Shown: piece after piece, positions 42,938-55,644 of the stretch
Layout of the letters: the number at the start of each line of letters is the position of its first letter
How positions within the stretch are numbered: position 1 is the stretch's first letter
Source of the DNA: Oscillospiraceae bacterium
GTDB taxonomy: Bacteria > Bacillota > Clostridia > Oscillospirales > Oscillospiraceae
Assembly (NCBI GenBank): GCA_020025175.1
Contig: JAHHSM010000001.1
Span: 1 to 64,000 of the forward strand
Direction: 5' to 3'
DNA length: 64,000 nucleotides
Position numbers and translations under genes: made by a program
The notes under the pieces: generated by a model
The model's database searches: none
Seen by the model: only the letters and a program-made list of their open reading frames with translations
What the model was told of the DNA's origin: nothing

Positions 42938-43432
42938 ATGGCAAAGGCATCGGAGAACAAAACCAATGTGATGCGGGTGCTGGATCAAAAAAAGATTCCC
43001 TACAGCGCCCATAGCTATGCCCATGAGGAAGGTGTGGCGGTAGACGGTGTCACGGTGGCACGGAGCATGGGGCAGGAGCCCGGCCGTGTGTTTAAAACAT
43101 TAGTGACCAGAGGAGCATCGAAGAGTTACTATGTATTTGATGTGCCTGTGGCAGAAAATCTGGATCTGAAAAAGGCAGCCAGAGCTGTGGGAGAGAAGTC
43201 CGTTGAACTGATTCATGTCAGCGAGATTACTGCACTGACGGGATATGTGCGCGGCGGATGCAGCCCCATCGGTATGAAAAAGCAGTTTCGCACAGTGCTG
43301 CATGAAACGGCACTGGATTATAATACGATCATCATTTCCGGCGGAAAGATCGGCTCTCAGGTGGAGCTTGCGCCCGATGATCTTTTGAAGCTGATCCGCG
43401 GCACTACGGCGGATGTGATTGTAGAGGCATAA
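42938..43432 (+). CDS. ybaK: Cys-tRNA(Pro) deacylase YbaK/EbsC
   Basis: A 164-residue editing enzyme that removes Cys mistakenly attached to tRNA-Pro. The family blocks [26 protein letters not shown] and [10 protein letters not shown] are present. It starts with ATG at 42938 and lies 12 bases before uvrA, so it probably leads that operon. Confidence 0.93.
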   Translation: MAKASENKTNVMRVLDQKKIPYSAHSYAHEEGVAVDGVTVARSMGQEPGRVFKTLVTRGASKSYYVFDVPVAENLDLKKAARAVGEKSVELIHVSEITALTGYVRGGCSPIGMKKQFRTVLHETALDYNTIIISGGKIGSQVELAPDDLLKLIRGTTADVIVEA

Positions 43433-43444
43433 GAGGTAAAATGA

Positions 43445-46273
<2,829 letters not shown>

Positions 46274-46343
46274 AAGAAATCTGTGATTTTAAGCGCAACT
46301 GCACGCCCCTGCTCATAGAATGGAGCAGGAAGGGGGGAGCTCC

Positions 46344-46676
46344 ATGGAGCTTCTGATGGAGAGTTTTATAGCTTTTTTTTCGGCAGTTGGAATTGCCTGG
46401 CTTATTTGGACCGGGGCGCAGAAACTGTTTTTTACAAGAAGGCAGCCACTGGAAAAGTGCATTGTAGTTGTTCCGGTAAGGCAGGATGCACCGGCACTGG
46501 AAGGAACCATTTCAGGACTGGTGAATGTGTCCGTTTACGGGCAGCAGATTCATAAGATCCTGATTGCTGACTGCGGCTTGACGGAGGAGGCTTTGATGCT
46601 GGCTCGGAAGCTGGCGCAGGAACATGAACGGGTGACGCTATGCAGTATGGACCGGGCACAGAAAGAGACGGAATAA
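46344..46676 (+). CDS. Small membrane-anchored protein of unknown function
   Basis: A 110-residue protein with one N-terminal transmembrane helix (about 7-27) and a cytosolic part. The segment CIVVVPVRQDAPALEGTISG, then KILIADCGLTEEALMLARKL, resembles the first nucleotide-binding strand and helix of GT2 glycosyltransferases, but the protein ends before any catalytic DxD region. It sits between uvrA and recD2. ATG at 46344 is taken because AAGGGGGG lies upstream. No function can be assigned. Confidence 0.7.
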   Translation: MELLMESFIAFFSAVGIAWLIWTGAQKLFFTRRQPLEKCIVVVPVRQDAPALEGTISGLVNVSVYGQQIHKILIADCGLTEEALMLARKLAQEHERVTLCSMDRAQKETE

Positions 46677-46696
46677 AGAAGTAAGGAGGGAGCACT

Positions 46697-48910
46697 ATGG
46701 CAGGGGAACGTTGCACGATGGATGGCACCGTCAACAGTCTGATTTTTCAGAACGAAGAAAATGGATATACTGTATTGCGTCTGGATACAACGGACGGCGA
46801 CCAGATTACCGTGGTGGGCTGTATCCCCTGCGCTGCTCCCGGCGAGGAGCTGATTGTGACGGGAGAGTGGAAACACCATCCCGTTCACGGCGCGCAGATT
46901 CAGGCAGAAGTGGTCGAGCGCTATATGCCGCATACGGAAACGGCGATTTTGAATTATCTTTCCTCGGGTGTTGTAAAGGGTGTCGGTCCGGCCACAGCGC
47001 AGATGCTGGTCTCTCGCTTTGGTGAGGAAACGCTGGATATTTTGGAGCTTGAGCCGGAACGGATGACCATTCTCAAAGGAATCACCGCACGCAAGGCTAA
47101 GGAAATTTCAGACAGTTTTCGCTATCAGGCCGGTATGCGCCGATTGATGGAGTTTTTGGCGCGCAACGAGCTGCCCGCGGCGCTGGCGCTGAAATTGTAC
47201 AAGCGGTATGGCGACGGAGCATCCGAAGTGGTGCGAAAAAATCCTTATCTGCTGTGTGACAGCTTTTATGGCGTGCCCTTTGGAGCAGCGGATCAGATCG
47301 CCCTTTCTGATGGTACGCCTGCGGATAGTAAAGAACGTGTGCAGGCGGCGGTATTATTTACGCTGGTTCATAATATGAATAATGGACACATCTTTTTACC
47401 GAGGGAAAAGCTGGTAATGGCTACGGCGGCAATGTTGGAGCTTTCTGAGGATGTGGCAGAGATTGCGGTGGATGCCCTGATTGAGGGGAAAAAACTATAT
47501 CAGCAAACGGTTTCCAATGTACAGGCATGCTATCTCAACGATCTTTATGAAGCGGAAACTTATGTCTGCACACGCATTTTGCGGATGCGTGACGAGCAGG
47601 CGGATCAGGGCAGGAATGTGGAAAAGATCCTTGAAAGTATTCAGAAAGAGCAGGGCATTGTGTATGCCCCGGAGCAGCGCATGGCAGTGGAATCGGCGGC
47701 ACATTCCGGTATTTTCCTGTTGACAGGAGGTCCCGGCACAGGTAAAACAACATGTGTGAGAGGTATTGTTGCCATGCTGGAGCGCATGGGCTACGAAGTG
47801 GCACTGACGGCGCCGACGGGACGTGCGGCAAAGCGCCTTGGTGAAGCCTGCGAACGTGAGGCGCAAACCATCCACCGCATGCTCGGCATGAGCTATAATG
47901 AAGATTTAGGCGAGGTCACCTTTTCCAAAAATGAGAAGGATCCACTCCATGTGGATGCGGTTATTGTGGATGAGATGTCTATGGTGGATCTGCCGCTGAT
48001 GCGTGCGCTTTTGGCGGCGCTGCGTCCCGGATGCCGTTTGGTGATGGTGGGTGATGCCGATCAGCTGCCTTCGGTAGGGGCTGGGAATGTATTTTCGGAT
48101 TTGATTCGCAGCAAACAGATTCCGGTGGTGCTTTTGACGGAAATTTTTCGTCAGGCGCAAGAGTCTGCCATTGTGCGCAATGCCCATGCCATTAATGAAG
48201 GCAATATGCCGGTGCTTGCCAATAATCAGGGCGACTTTTTCTTCCTGCGCCGCAGGGAAGATGACAGGGTGCTTTCCACGATCGTGGAGCTGTGCAAAAC
48301 CCGGCTTCCGACGAAGATGGGCATTGATGCCAATCAGATTCAGGTGCTGTCACCCACGAGAAAGGGTGCGGCAGGCACATCTGCACTCAACCGTGCCCTT
48401 CAGGAGGCACTGAATCCTGCCAGGGGCGGAAAACGGGAGAAGATATTTGGCAGCACGGTATTTCGTGAGGGCGACCGTGTAATGCAGATTCGCAATGATT
48501 ATGACATTTTGTGGCAAAAGAGTGACGGAGCCGTGGGCACGGGCGTATTCAACGGTGACGTTGGCATTGTGACAGAGATTGATCCGTCGGGAGAATTGCT
48601 CACGGTGCTGTTCGATGATCGTATTGCGACCTATACAGCAGAAATGCTTGGAGAATTGGAGCTTGCTTATGCAGTGACCGTGCATAAGGCACAGGGCAGC
48701 GAATACCGTGCGGTGATTCTTGCTGCGGCCCCATGCGCGCCAACGCTGATGGTGCGCAATGTATTGTATACGGCAATTACCCGCGCCAAGGAGCTGCTGA
48801 TTCTGGTGGGGGATGATCATGTGGTTTATCAAATGGCGGCAACAGATCGGCGGAGCCGTCGCTACAGTGGTCTGAAAGTCAGACTGCGGGAAGGAAACGA
48901 TACACAATGA
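46697..48910 (+). CDS. recD2: RecD2-type ATP-dependent DNA helicase
   Basis: A 737-residue SF1B 5'-3' helicase that works without RecB and RecC. It has the long N-terminal region specific to RecD2 (OB-like and helix-hairpin-helix, about 1-190), Walker A GGPGTGKTTCV near 345, motif II VDEMSMVD, and the C-terminal UvrD_C_2 block VTVHKAQGSEY. The role is in DNA repair and mutation avoidance. AAGGAGG precedes the ATG; its stop overlaps the comF start. Confidence 0.94.
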   Translation: MAGERCTMDGTVNSLIFQNEENGYTVLRLDTTDGDQITVVGCIPCAAPGEELIVTGEWKHHPVHGAQIQAEVVERYMPHTETAILNYLSSGVVKGVGPATAQMLVSRFGEETLDILELEPERMTILKGITARKAKEISDSFRYQAGMRRLMEFLARNELPAALALKLYKRYGDGASEVVRKNPYLLCDSFYGVPFGAADQIALSDGTPADSKERVQAAVLFTLVHNMNNGHIFLPREKLVMATAAMLELSEDVAEIAVDALIEGKKLYQQTVSNVQACYLNDLYEAETYVCTRILRMRDEQADQGRNVEKILESIQKEQGIVYAPEQRMAVESAAHSGIFLLTGGPGTGKTTCVRGIVAMLERMGYEVALTAPTGRAAKRLGEACEREAQTIHRMLGMSYNEDLGEVTFSKNEKDPLHVDAVIVDEMSMVDLPLMRALLAALRPGCRLVMVGDADQLPSVGAGNVFSDLIRSKQIPVVLLTEIFRQAQESAIVRNAHAINEGNMPVLANNQGDFFFLRRREDDRVLSTIVELCKTRLPTKMGIDANQIQVLSPTRKGAAGTSALNRALQEALNPARGGKREKIFGSTVFREGDRVMQIRNDYDILWQKSDGAVGTGVFNGDVGIVTEIDPSGELLTVLFDDRIATYTAEMLGELELAYAVTVHKAQGSEYRAVILAAAPCAPTLMVRNVLYTAITRAKELLILVGDDHVVYQMAATDRRSRRYSGLKVRLREGNDTQ

Positions 48911-49602
48911 AAAAGGTAATCAATCGTTGTCTTGATTTGCTGTATCCGCCAAAATGCGTTTTTTGTGACGCGCTTTTAAAGGACGGAGAGCGTTATTTCT
49001 GCCGCAGCTGCGGCGAGAAAGTTCCTGTGGCAGAGGGGGAACATCTTTTTAGAAGCGGTACATATTTTGATAAATGTGTAGCACCGATGTATTATCAGGA
49101 TATGGTGCGTGAGTCGTTTTTGGATTATAAATTTCATGAAAAGACATGGCGTGCTGCAACTTATGCGGCTTTTTTGGAGCCGTATGTGCGAAAAGCATTT
49201 CCCAAAATCGATATTGTTACCTGGGTCCCACTGAGCCGCCGCAGTCAAAAGGACCGGGGATACGATCAGTCGGAGCTGCTTGCGAAGGAATTGGCAAAGC
49301 TGTTGGATGTCCCCTGTGAAAAGATGATTGAAAAGGTGCGTGATACACGCCAGCAATCTCGTTTGGAAAGACCGGAGGAACGCCGTGCCAATGTATTGGG
49401 GGCATACGCTATGAAGAAGAATGTTTCTGCCGAAGGGCGGGAACTCCTTCTGGTGGATGATGTCATTACCACAGGCAGTACGGTGGAGGAGTGTGCGCGG
49501 ATTCTGGTCAGTGCCGGTGCGGCAAAGGTCCATTGCGCCGCGATTGCACAAGCGGTGGGAAAAGTTGCAAAAATTGCCGAAAACTCTGAAAAAGACCAGT
49601 AA
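48907..49602 (+). CDS. comF: ComF family phosphoribosyltransferase-like protein
   Basis: A 231-residue protein with an N-terminal zinc finger (CVFCDALLKDGERYFCRSCG, about 16-35) and a C-terminal PRTase fold with the PRPP loop LLLVDDVITTGSTVEEC (about 180-196). ComF is needed for DNA uptake and interacts with replication restart proteins. It is joined to recD2 by a 4-base overlap. Confidence 0.93.
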   Translation: MKKVINRCLDLLYPPKCVFCDALLKDGERYFCRSCGEKVPVAEGEHLFRSGTYFDKCVAPMYYQDMVRESFLDYKFHEKTWRAATYAAFLEPYVRKAFPKIDIVTWVPLSRRSQKDRGYDQSELLAKELAKLLDVPCEKMIEKVRDTRQQSRLERPEERRANVLGAYAMKKNVSAEGRELLLVDDVITTGSTVEECARILVSAGAAKVHCAAIAQAVGKVAKIAENSEKDQ

Positions 49603-49606
49603 GCTA

Positions 49607-49635
49607 TTGCAAAAAGGAAAAAAGGAAAGTATAAT
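49607..49635 (+). promoter_or_regulatory. Promoter of mreB
   Basis: TTGCAA (49607-49612) and a perfect TATAAT (49630-49635) with a 17-base spacer, 75 bases before the mreB start. Confidence 0.8.
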
Positions 49636-49709
49636 GTAAATTCGGAATAGAACCTGCTCCGGCAGGAATAAATAAATTATAGAATAGAAAGTTTAAATGA
49701 GGTGGGCAC

Positions 49710-50741
49710 ATGTGCGCATTTGCAAAAGATATTGGTATTGATCTGGGTACTGCATCCGTTCTGATTTATGTCAAGGGACAGGGAATCGTTTTGAACGAGC
49801 CTTCTGTTGTGGCAATGGACAAAAACACCGGAAAGCTCCTGAAAGTCGGTGCGGATGCACAGGCAATGCTGGGCCGTACGCCCGGCAACATTGTGGCAAT
49901 CCGTCCTCTGCGTGACGGCGTTATTTCCGACTACGATATGACAGAGCGTATGCTCAAAGAGTTTATCCACAAGGTCAATGGCTTCCAGCTGTTTAAGCCC
50001 CGTGTCATCATCTGCGTTCCCTCCGGTATTACCGAGGTTGAAGAGCGTGCCGTTATTGACGCAGGTGTTCAGGCGGGTGCCCGCAGCGTGTACTTGATTG
50101 AAGAGCCCGTAGCGGCAGCAATCGGTGCAGGGATCGACATTGCAAAGCCCGACGGCAACCTGATTATTGATATTGGCGGCGGTACGACGGACGTGGCAGT
50201 CATTTCTCTGTCCGGTGTGGTGGAATCCTCATCCATCAAAGTAGCAGGCGATATGTTCAACGAGTCTGTCGTGAAGTATATCCGCCGTAAGCACAATGTG
50301 CTGATCGGTGAGCGTACTGCGGAAGATCTGAAGATGCAGATCGGCTGTGTCTTTCCTCAAGAGGAAGAGGAAACTGTGGAAGTGAAGGGCCGCTGCCTGA
50401 TGACAGGTTTGCCCAAGGTGTTTACCGTTTCCTCCAGCGAAATGATCGAAGCATTTGAAGAGCCGGCAGAGCGTATTCTGGAAGCAGTACACTCTGTGTT
50501 GGAGAAAACACCGCCTGAGCTGGTGGCTGATATTTCCACCAACGGCATTGTCATGACCGGCGGCGGCAGCATGGTGAAAGGGTTTGACAAGCTGGTTGAA
50601 TCCCGTACCGGTATTACGACAACGGTTGCTGAAAATGCGATCCAGTGTGTGGCAATGGGTACCGGTCAGAGTCTGGACTGGGTCAGTTCCATGCAGGACG
50701 GCACAGTGAATTTGTCTCGCCGCAAGCAGATGGACAGATAA
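49710..50741 (+). CDS. mreB: Rod shape-determining protein MreB (or MreB-like)
   Basis: A 343-residue bacterial actin that organises cell-wall synthesis along the cylinder. ATP-binding motifs are present: IGIDLGTASVLIYVKGQG near residue 8, and DIGGGTTDVAVISLSGVV near 155. No mreC or mreD follows, so this may be a separate MreB paralog such as Mbl. Codon use is C-rich, suggesting high expression. It has its own promoter and terminator. Confidence 0.95.
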   Translation: MCAFAKDIGIDLGTASVLIYVKGQGIVLNEPSVVAMDKNTGKLLKVGADAQAMLGRTPGNIVAIRPLRDGVISDYDMTERMLKEFIHKVNGFQLFKPRVIICVPSGITEVEERAVIDAGVQAGARSVYLIEEPVAAAIGAGIDIAKPDGNLIIDIGGGTTDVAVISLSGVVESSSIKVAGDMFNESVVKYIRRKHNVLIGERTAEDLKMQIGCVFPQEEEETVEVKGRCLMTGLPKVFTVSSSEMIEAFEEPAERILEAVHSVLEKTPPELVADISTNGIVMTGGGSMVKGFDKLVESRTGITTTVAENAIQCVAMGTGQSLDWVSSMQDGTVNLSRRKQMDR

Positions 50742-50755
50742 TTTTAAATAGAACG

Positions 50756-50789
50756 AAAAAGCGCTCCGAATTCATTCGGAGCGCTTTTT
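50756..50789. terminator. Shared terminator of mreB and rpe-recR
   Basis: A 15-base-pair stem (50756-50770 with 50775-50789) with A and T runs at both ends. It sits between the converging mreB and recR genes. Confidence 0.9.
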
Positions 50790-50800
50790 ATTTGGCTGTG

Positions 50801-51400
50801 TTATATTTCGCGGCGACCTTCAAGGGCGCGCATTAAAGTTGCGTCATCTGCAAATTCCAAATGACCGCCTACGGGGATGCCATAGGCAAGGCGTGTTACG
50901 CGTACACCGAAGGGGCGGAGCAAACGGGCGATATACATGGCAGTGGCTTCCCCCTCCGTGTCGGGGTTTGTGGCCATAATGACCTCCTGCACCTCACCCT
51001 GTGCCACACGGTCGAGAAGGCTCTTGATATGAAGATCATCGGGGCCGATGTGGTTCATCGGAGAAATGACACCGTGGAGCACATGATAACGGCCGTTGAA
51101 CTCACGGGCACGCTCGATAGCGATGACGTCGCGTGGATCTGCCACAACGCAGACAACGGAGCTATCGCGCTTCTGTGAAGCGCAGATGGGGCAAAGACCG
51201 CCGGCTGTAAGGTTTTGGCAGACGGGACAGCAGGTGACATTTTTCTTGGCATCCAGAATGGCATCGGCAAATTCCTGCGCCTCTGATTCGGGCAGACCCA
51301 GTACATAAAATGCCAAACGTTGTGCGCTCTTTCCGCCGATACCGGGGAGCTTTGCGAATTGTTCTACCAGTTTTTCAAGGGGTGCGGGAAAATATTCCAT
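50801..51400 (-). CDS. recR: Recombination mediator RecR
   Basis: A 199-residue protein that helps load RecA at gaps. An N-terminal helix-hairpin-helix (KLPGIGGKSAQRLAF), a four-Cys zinc finger (CCPVC...CPIC, about 57-72) and a TOPRIM domain (VVADPRDVIAIE and ATNPDTEGEATA) are in the usual order. dnaX and ybaB are not adjacent; it follows rpe after 25 bases. Confidence 0.96.
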   Translation of the reverse strand: MEYFPAPLEKLVEQFAKLPGIGGKSAQRLAFYVLGLPESEAQEFADAILDAKKNVTCCPVCQNLTAGGLCPICASQKRDSSVVCVVADPRDVIAIERAREFNGRYHVLHGVISPMNHIGPDDLHIKSLLDRVAQGEVQEVIMATNPDTEGEATAMYIARLLRPFGVRVTRLAYGIPVGGHLEFADDATLMRALEGRREI

Positions 51401-51425
51401 GAAAAAAATCTCTCCTTATCGGGTA

Positions 51426-52076
51426 TTAAGCATTGCGCAGCGCAGCGATGCATTCGGAAATGTCAGCAGCCTTGTAAACAGCACTGCCGGCAACCAGCAC
51501 ATTTGCGCCTGCCTCAATGGCAACAGCGGCGGTGGCAGGATCAATGCCGCCGTCTACCTCCAAATCACAGGCAGGGTTCATTTCGTCGATATAGCCACGG
51601 ATGATACGTACTTTGGGCATCATGTCCGCCATGAACTTCTGACCGCCGAAGCCGGGTTCCACAGTCATCACGAGGATCATATCCACCTCTTTGATAAAGG
51701 GCAGAACTGCTTGTGCAGGGGTATTGGGTTTCAGGACAACACCGGCTTTTTTGCCTTTGGCGTGGATCAGCTCCAGTGCCTTGTGAATATTTGGGGGAGT
51801 ATCTGCTTCTACATGACAGCTGACAATGTCGGCGCCTGCATCACAGAACTGCTCTACATAGCGTATGGGCTGGGTAATCATCAGGTGAACATCCAGCGGC
51901 AGCGTTGTTGTGGGATGCAGGGACTGGACAACGGGAATGCCAATGGAGATATTGGGTACAAACATACCGTCCATTACATCGACATGAACAAGATCAGCGG
52001 TGGAAATGCGTTCAATATCACGCTGAAGATTGGCAAAATCAGCCGATAGAATAGAGGGCGCGATTTTAATAGTCAT
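51426..52076 (-). CDS. rpe: Ribulose-phosphate 3-epimerase
   Basis: A 216-residue TIM-barrel enzyme that interconverts ribulose 5-phosphate and xylulose 5-phosphate. Motifs: IAPSILSADFANLQRDI at the N-terminus, HVDVMDGMFVPNISIG, and MTVEPGFGGQKF with the catalytic Asp and His residues. The start is 52076, with AAAGGAG 8 bases before it. It is in one unit with recR. Confidence 0.95.
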   Translation of the reverse strand: MTIKIAPSILSADFANLQRDIERISTADLVHVDVMDGMFVPNISIGIPVVQSLHPTTTLPLDVHLMITQPIRYVEQFCDAGADIVSCHVEADTPPNIHKALELIHAKGKKAGVVLKPNTPAQAVLPFIKEVDMILVMTVEPGFGGQKFMADMMPKVRIIRGYIDEMNPACDLEVDGGIDPATAAVAIEAGANVLVAGSAVYKAADISECIAALRNA

Positions 52077-52265
52077 GGGGAAATCTCCTTTGTGTTGTTG
52101 GAACGCCATGGTGTGCAGCGACATAATATAAACCAAGCGGCACCTATGGCGCACGGCTGCAGAAAAAACTTCATTTTGTGCGCAGCTTCCGGTCCCTGCC
52201 GCAGCCGACCGCCGTGCTGCTTTATATAGATCCAGGGGTGGGCACAGATGTGTCCACTCCTTTTG

Positions 52266-53486
52266 TTAATCGTAAATACTGGTAGAATCCACAAGGAAAG
52301 CATCATAGCCTTCATTCTGCATCGCTTTGAGAATCGCCGATTTATGCTCGTGGCCGAAGGCCTCCAGGGTAACGCGCAATTCCACCTTGCTCTGACGGTT
52401 GATGCTGACAAACTGGTTATGCTCCAGCTTGATAATGTTGCCTTTCTGTTTTGCGACGATTTCAGCAACATGCAGCAATTCACCGGGACGATCCGGGAGC
52501 ATCACGGAGAAGGTAAACACGCGTCCGCGATTGATAAGACCGTACTGCACAAGGCTTGCCATGGTGATGACATCCATATTGCCGCCGGACAGAATGGAAA
52601 CGATATTCTTGCCCTTGCATTTGAGATGCTTCAGTGCGGCAACAGACAGCAGACCTGCATTTTCGACAATCATTTTATGATTTTCCATAATGTCGAGGAA
52701 GGTGTCCACCAATTCATCATCATCAATGGTGATCAATTCATCCACATTTTCCTGAATATAGGGAAAAACGAGATCGCCGGGTGTACGCACAGCAACACCG
52801 TCTGCGATGGTTACGGCGGAGGGCAGGGTTACAACATGACCGGCTTCTACAGATGCCTTCATGGAAGCTGCGCCGGTGGGTTCCACACCAATCACTTTCA
52901 CATTGGGATTAAGGAGTTTTGCAAGGGTTGAAACGCCGGCAGCCAGTCCGCCGCCGCCGATAGGAACAAGAATGATATCTACATCCGGAAGAGACTGGAA
53001 GATCTCATAGGCAATGGTACCCTGACCGCAGGCAATCTCCAAATCATTGAAAGGGGGGATATAGGTCAGACCCTGCTCTTCTGCTAACTTCATGGCATGC
53101 TCCGCAGCATCATCAAAAACGCTGCCGTGCAGGATAACATCTGCCCCGTGCTGTTTGGTGCGGTTTACTTTCATTAAAGGCGTTGTTGTGGGCATCACAA
53201 CGGTTGCCTTCACACCCGCTACCTTGGCGGCGTATGCCACGCCCTGGGCGTGGTTGCCTGCAGAGGCGGTGATCAGACCTTTTGCTTTTTGCTCATCGGT
53301 CAGCTTACTGGTTTTATAGTAGGCACCGCGAATTTTATAAGCGCCGGTGACCTGTAAATTTTCGGGCTTAAGATAAACCTCATTTCCGCAAAGATCAGAG
53401 AAGTAATTGCTGTGAACGAGTTCGGTATCGTCGATGACACCGCGCAGTACGCTGCGCGCTTCTTTAAATTGATCCAGTGTGAGCAT
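52266..53486 (-). CDS. ilvA: Threonine dehydratase
   Basis: A 406-residue PLP enzyme that turns threonine into 2-oxobutanoate. The PLP Lys51 is in VTGAYKIRGAYYK, the phosphate-binding loop is GGGGLAAGVSTLAKLL, and a single C-terminal ACT domain (about 330-406) follows. One ACT domain and this length resemble the catabolic/clostridial type. GAGGAG lies before the ATG. No ilv neighbours are present. Confidence 0.92.
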   Translation of the reverse strand: MLTLDQFKEARSVLRGVIDDTELVHSNYFSDLCGNEVYLKPENLQVTGAYKIRGAYYKTSKLTDEQKAKGLITASAGNHAQGVAYAAKVAGVKATVVMPTTTPLMKVNRTKQHGADVILHGSVFDDAAEHAMKLAEEQGLTYIPPFNDLEIACGQGTIAYEIFQSLPDVDIILVPIGGGGLAAGVSTLAKLLNPNVKVIGVEPTGAASMKASVEAGHVVTLPSAVTIADGVAVRTPGDLVFPYIQENVDELITIDDDELVDTFLDIMENHKMIVENAGLLSVAALKHLKCKGKNIVSILSGGNMDVITMASLVQYGLINRGRVFTFSVMLPDRPGELLHVAEIVAKQKGNIIKLEHNQFVSINRQSKVELRVTLEAFGHEHKSAILKAMQNEGYDAFLVDSTSIYD

Positions 53487-53549
53487 AAAAAGACTCCTCT
53501 TCCATATCATCAAAATTTTAATAAACCAAACAATAATTTCTAATTTCCC

Positions 53550-53577
53550 ATAATAACAAACTGGGAGGAAAAGTCAA
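53550..53577 (-). promoter_or_regulatory. Promoter of ilvA with a possible operator
   Basis: On the minus strand TTGACT (53572-53577) and TATTAT (53550-53555) are 16 bases apart. A perfect inverted repeat, CAATCATT (53575-53582) with AATGATTG (53590-53597), overlaps the -35 and could bind a regulator. Confidence 0.55.
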
Positions 53578-53670
53578 TCATTCTGCACAAATGATTGTTC
53601 TTATTTTTGTGCGAAATAAAAAATAGCGTATAGAGCACGCCTCCACACGCCAGAAGCTGCAGTGGGAGGA

Positions 53671-55644
53671 TCAAAGACGATTTTCGTCATAATCCATACG
53701 TTTGACCCAGCGGCGAATAAAATGCTGGGCAATCAATGCGATGGCAATAACAAAAAAGGATAGAATGCCGATGACTATCAGGGTGCTGGTGCCGGGACTG
53801 GAAATTACTGCACCAAGGCTTGCGTCGTTGTTCATGATTTTGCGGCCTTCCGCTGCGCTATAACGCGTGGGAACTACGCTGATACCGTCTTTATCCTGTT
53901 CAAATGAGGTGAGATAAGTGGCAGCGCACTGCCATGCTTTGAGTTCCTTTCCGTTTTGATCGTGCAGAATATAGGGGGTAAAATCTGTGATTTTATTGCC
54001 GTTTTTATCTTTGGGTGTCAGCTTGATCATGCCAAAGGCCATATCCTGAACAGAAGCGAGCATCTGAGCGGAATAGAGGTCCGTTACAATGCGGTACAGA
54101 CGATCTTTGTTGGGGAAACTCTCGCTGCCGTCTTCCTGCACCAGTTTTAAGTCCGTGACAAAATCCATGGGAATGCGGCTGGGATTATATGTATAGCGGA
54201 TGCCGGAGAAATACAACCGTGCCGGGGAAAAAAGTGCGCTGACAGATGCGTCGATTTCAGCAATAGCGGACAGCTCTTTTCCGGTCACATAGGCACTGAC
54301 AAGGGGGTAACCAATGGTACCGTCCGCACCAATGCCCAGGGAAAGGGCATTAAAGGCATCTGCGGTGGTCAATTTGCCCCGCGGGAACGAGGCTCGGATC
54401 ACGCCGCTGGGCACAACGGCCATGGTGATAGGATCGTAAGCGGCACCTTCTAGTTGAGAAACTGCGTACATGTAGGAGTCTGCCAAAAGATTGCCCAATC
54501 CGATTTCCGGTGAAGCAAAGTCAATTTGCTCTATCGGCGTGAAAGTGACATCGTTTTTGGCAAGGATCTGATCAAATGTCATATCATAGGCGGAGAGGTA
54601 AGATGCTTCCACAACCTTTTTAAATTCTTCAATGGTTTCGGCAATGGCAGGATCTTCAGCCAACGAATCATCGATGGGATGCAGTGCATAATGATGAAGC
54701 GCCCAGTGCTCGCCGTCAGGAATCAGGGTAATTTCGCCGAGATTGGTGCAGTAGGAACCGGAGGAAACGATATAAGTGGTTCCGACCTGTATGGGTTGCT
54801 CCAATGTTGTATGAGTATGACCGCTGATAATCAAATCAATTTCGGGCACTGCTTTGGCAAGATTCTGGTCTTCGGATTCTTTCTCGTTTTCATGGGTGCC
54901 GCTGTGGGAGAGACAGACAATCAGATCGGGGGATTCCTTGCTTTCGATTTCAGCCACAACAGCGGCGGCGGTTTTTATGGGGTCCTGCAGCTCCATACCG
55001 GAATTGGGCGCACAGGTGTGCGCATCGTAACCCATAATGGCAAAAACCGCAATTTTGATGCCGCCGCGCTCAAGAATGGTGTAAGGCTGCACACCGTAGG
55101 CATCCAGAGCATCCGGAAGGGAAGTGCCGTCTGCGGCAGGTTCGGGTGTGCCTTCACTCAGCGCAGTGTAGTTGGACTGCACAATCGGAGGCAGCACATC
55201 CCCGCTTTTCTTGGCAGCCATGAGCATGGCTGCCAGATTGTTTGGACCATAGTCAAACTCGTGGTTGCCGAATGTAACGGCGTCATAGCCAAGGGCACCC
55301 ATCATACGCAGCTCCGGTGCATCGGTTGCATAAATTGTCTGAAAAAGGGAACCCATGGCAAAGTCGCCTGCATCCACGGTAAGGGTTGTTTTGTGTTTTG
55401 CGCGCAGTGCATCCAAAGCGGTTTTCAAGCGTGCATAGCCGCCGGAATTGGTGGTATTGCCGGCTGCATCGGTCACATGAATGGGCAGTATGTGGTCGTG
55501 AAGATCATGTGTAAAGAGGACGGTAATACCGTCCTCTTTTTCTGCACCATAGGCCATGCTGGCAAACGGCATAATCAGCAGCGACAGCGCCAATATTACG
55601 GCGATGACGATGGCGACGATGCGCACGCCCCTGTTTCTTTTCAA
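53671..55644 (-). CDS. Membrane-anchored 5'-nucleotidase / UDP-sugar hydrolase
   Basis: A 657-residue surface enzyme. It has an N-terminal signal segment (about 8-33), a metallophosphatase domain (about 40-320; FTHDLHDHILP, VDAGDFAMGS, FGNHEFDYG and ISGHTHTTLEQ), a 5'-nucleotidase C-terminal domain (about 345-560), and a C-terminal transmembrane helix (about 612-640) with a short charged tail. It likely removes phosphate from nucleotides outside the cell. The start is TTG at 55644, with GGAGG 8 bases upstream; an upstream in-frame TTG at 55662 precedes that site. Confidence 0.9.
   Translation of the reverse strand: MKRNRGVRIVAIVIAVILALSLLIMPFASMAYGAEKEDGITVLFTHDLHDHILPIHVTDAAGNTTNSGGYARLKTALDALRAKHKTTLTVDAGDFAMGSLFQTIYATDAPELRMMGALGYDAVTFGNHEFDYGPNNLAAMLMAAKKSGDVLPPIVQSNYTALSEGTPEPAADGTSLPDALDAYGVQPYTILERGGIKIAVFAIMGYDAHTCAPNSGMELQDPIKTAAAVVAEIESKESPDLIVCLSHSGTHENEKESEDQNLAKAVPEIDLIISGHTHTTLEQPIQVGTTYIVSSGSYCTNLGEITLIPDGEHWALHHYALHPIDDSLAEDPAIAETIEEFKKVVEASYLSAYDMTFDQILAKNDVTFTPIEQIDFASPEIGLGNLLADSYMYAVSQLEGAAYDPITMAVVPSGVIRASFPRGKLTTADAFNALSLGIGADGTIGYPLVSAYVTGKELSAIAEIDASVSALFSPARLYFSGIRYTYNPSRIPMDFVTDLKLVQEDGSESFPNKDRLYRIVTDLYSAQMLASVQDMAFGMIKLTPKDKNGNKITDFTPYILHDQNGKELKAWQCAATYLTSFEQDKDGISVVPTRYSAAEGRKIMNNDASLGAVISSPGTSTLIVIGILSFFVIAIALIAQHFIRRWVKRMDYDENRL

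Noticed and set aside
52040..52055. GCCGATAG resembling a sigma-28 -10 element
   Set aside because: It lies inside rpe and has no TAAA at the right distance. No convincing sigma-28 promoter was found in the window.
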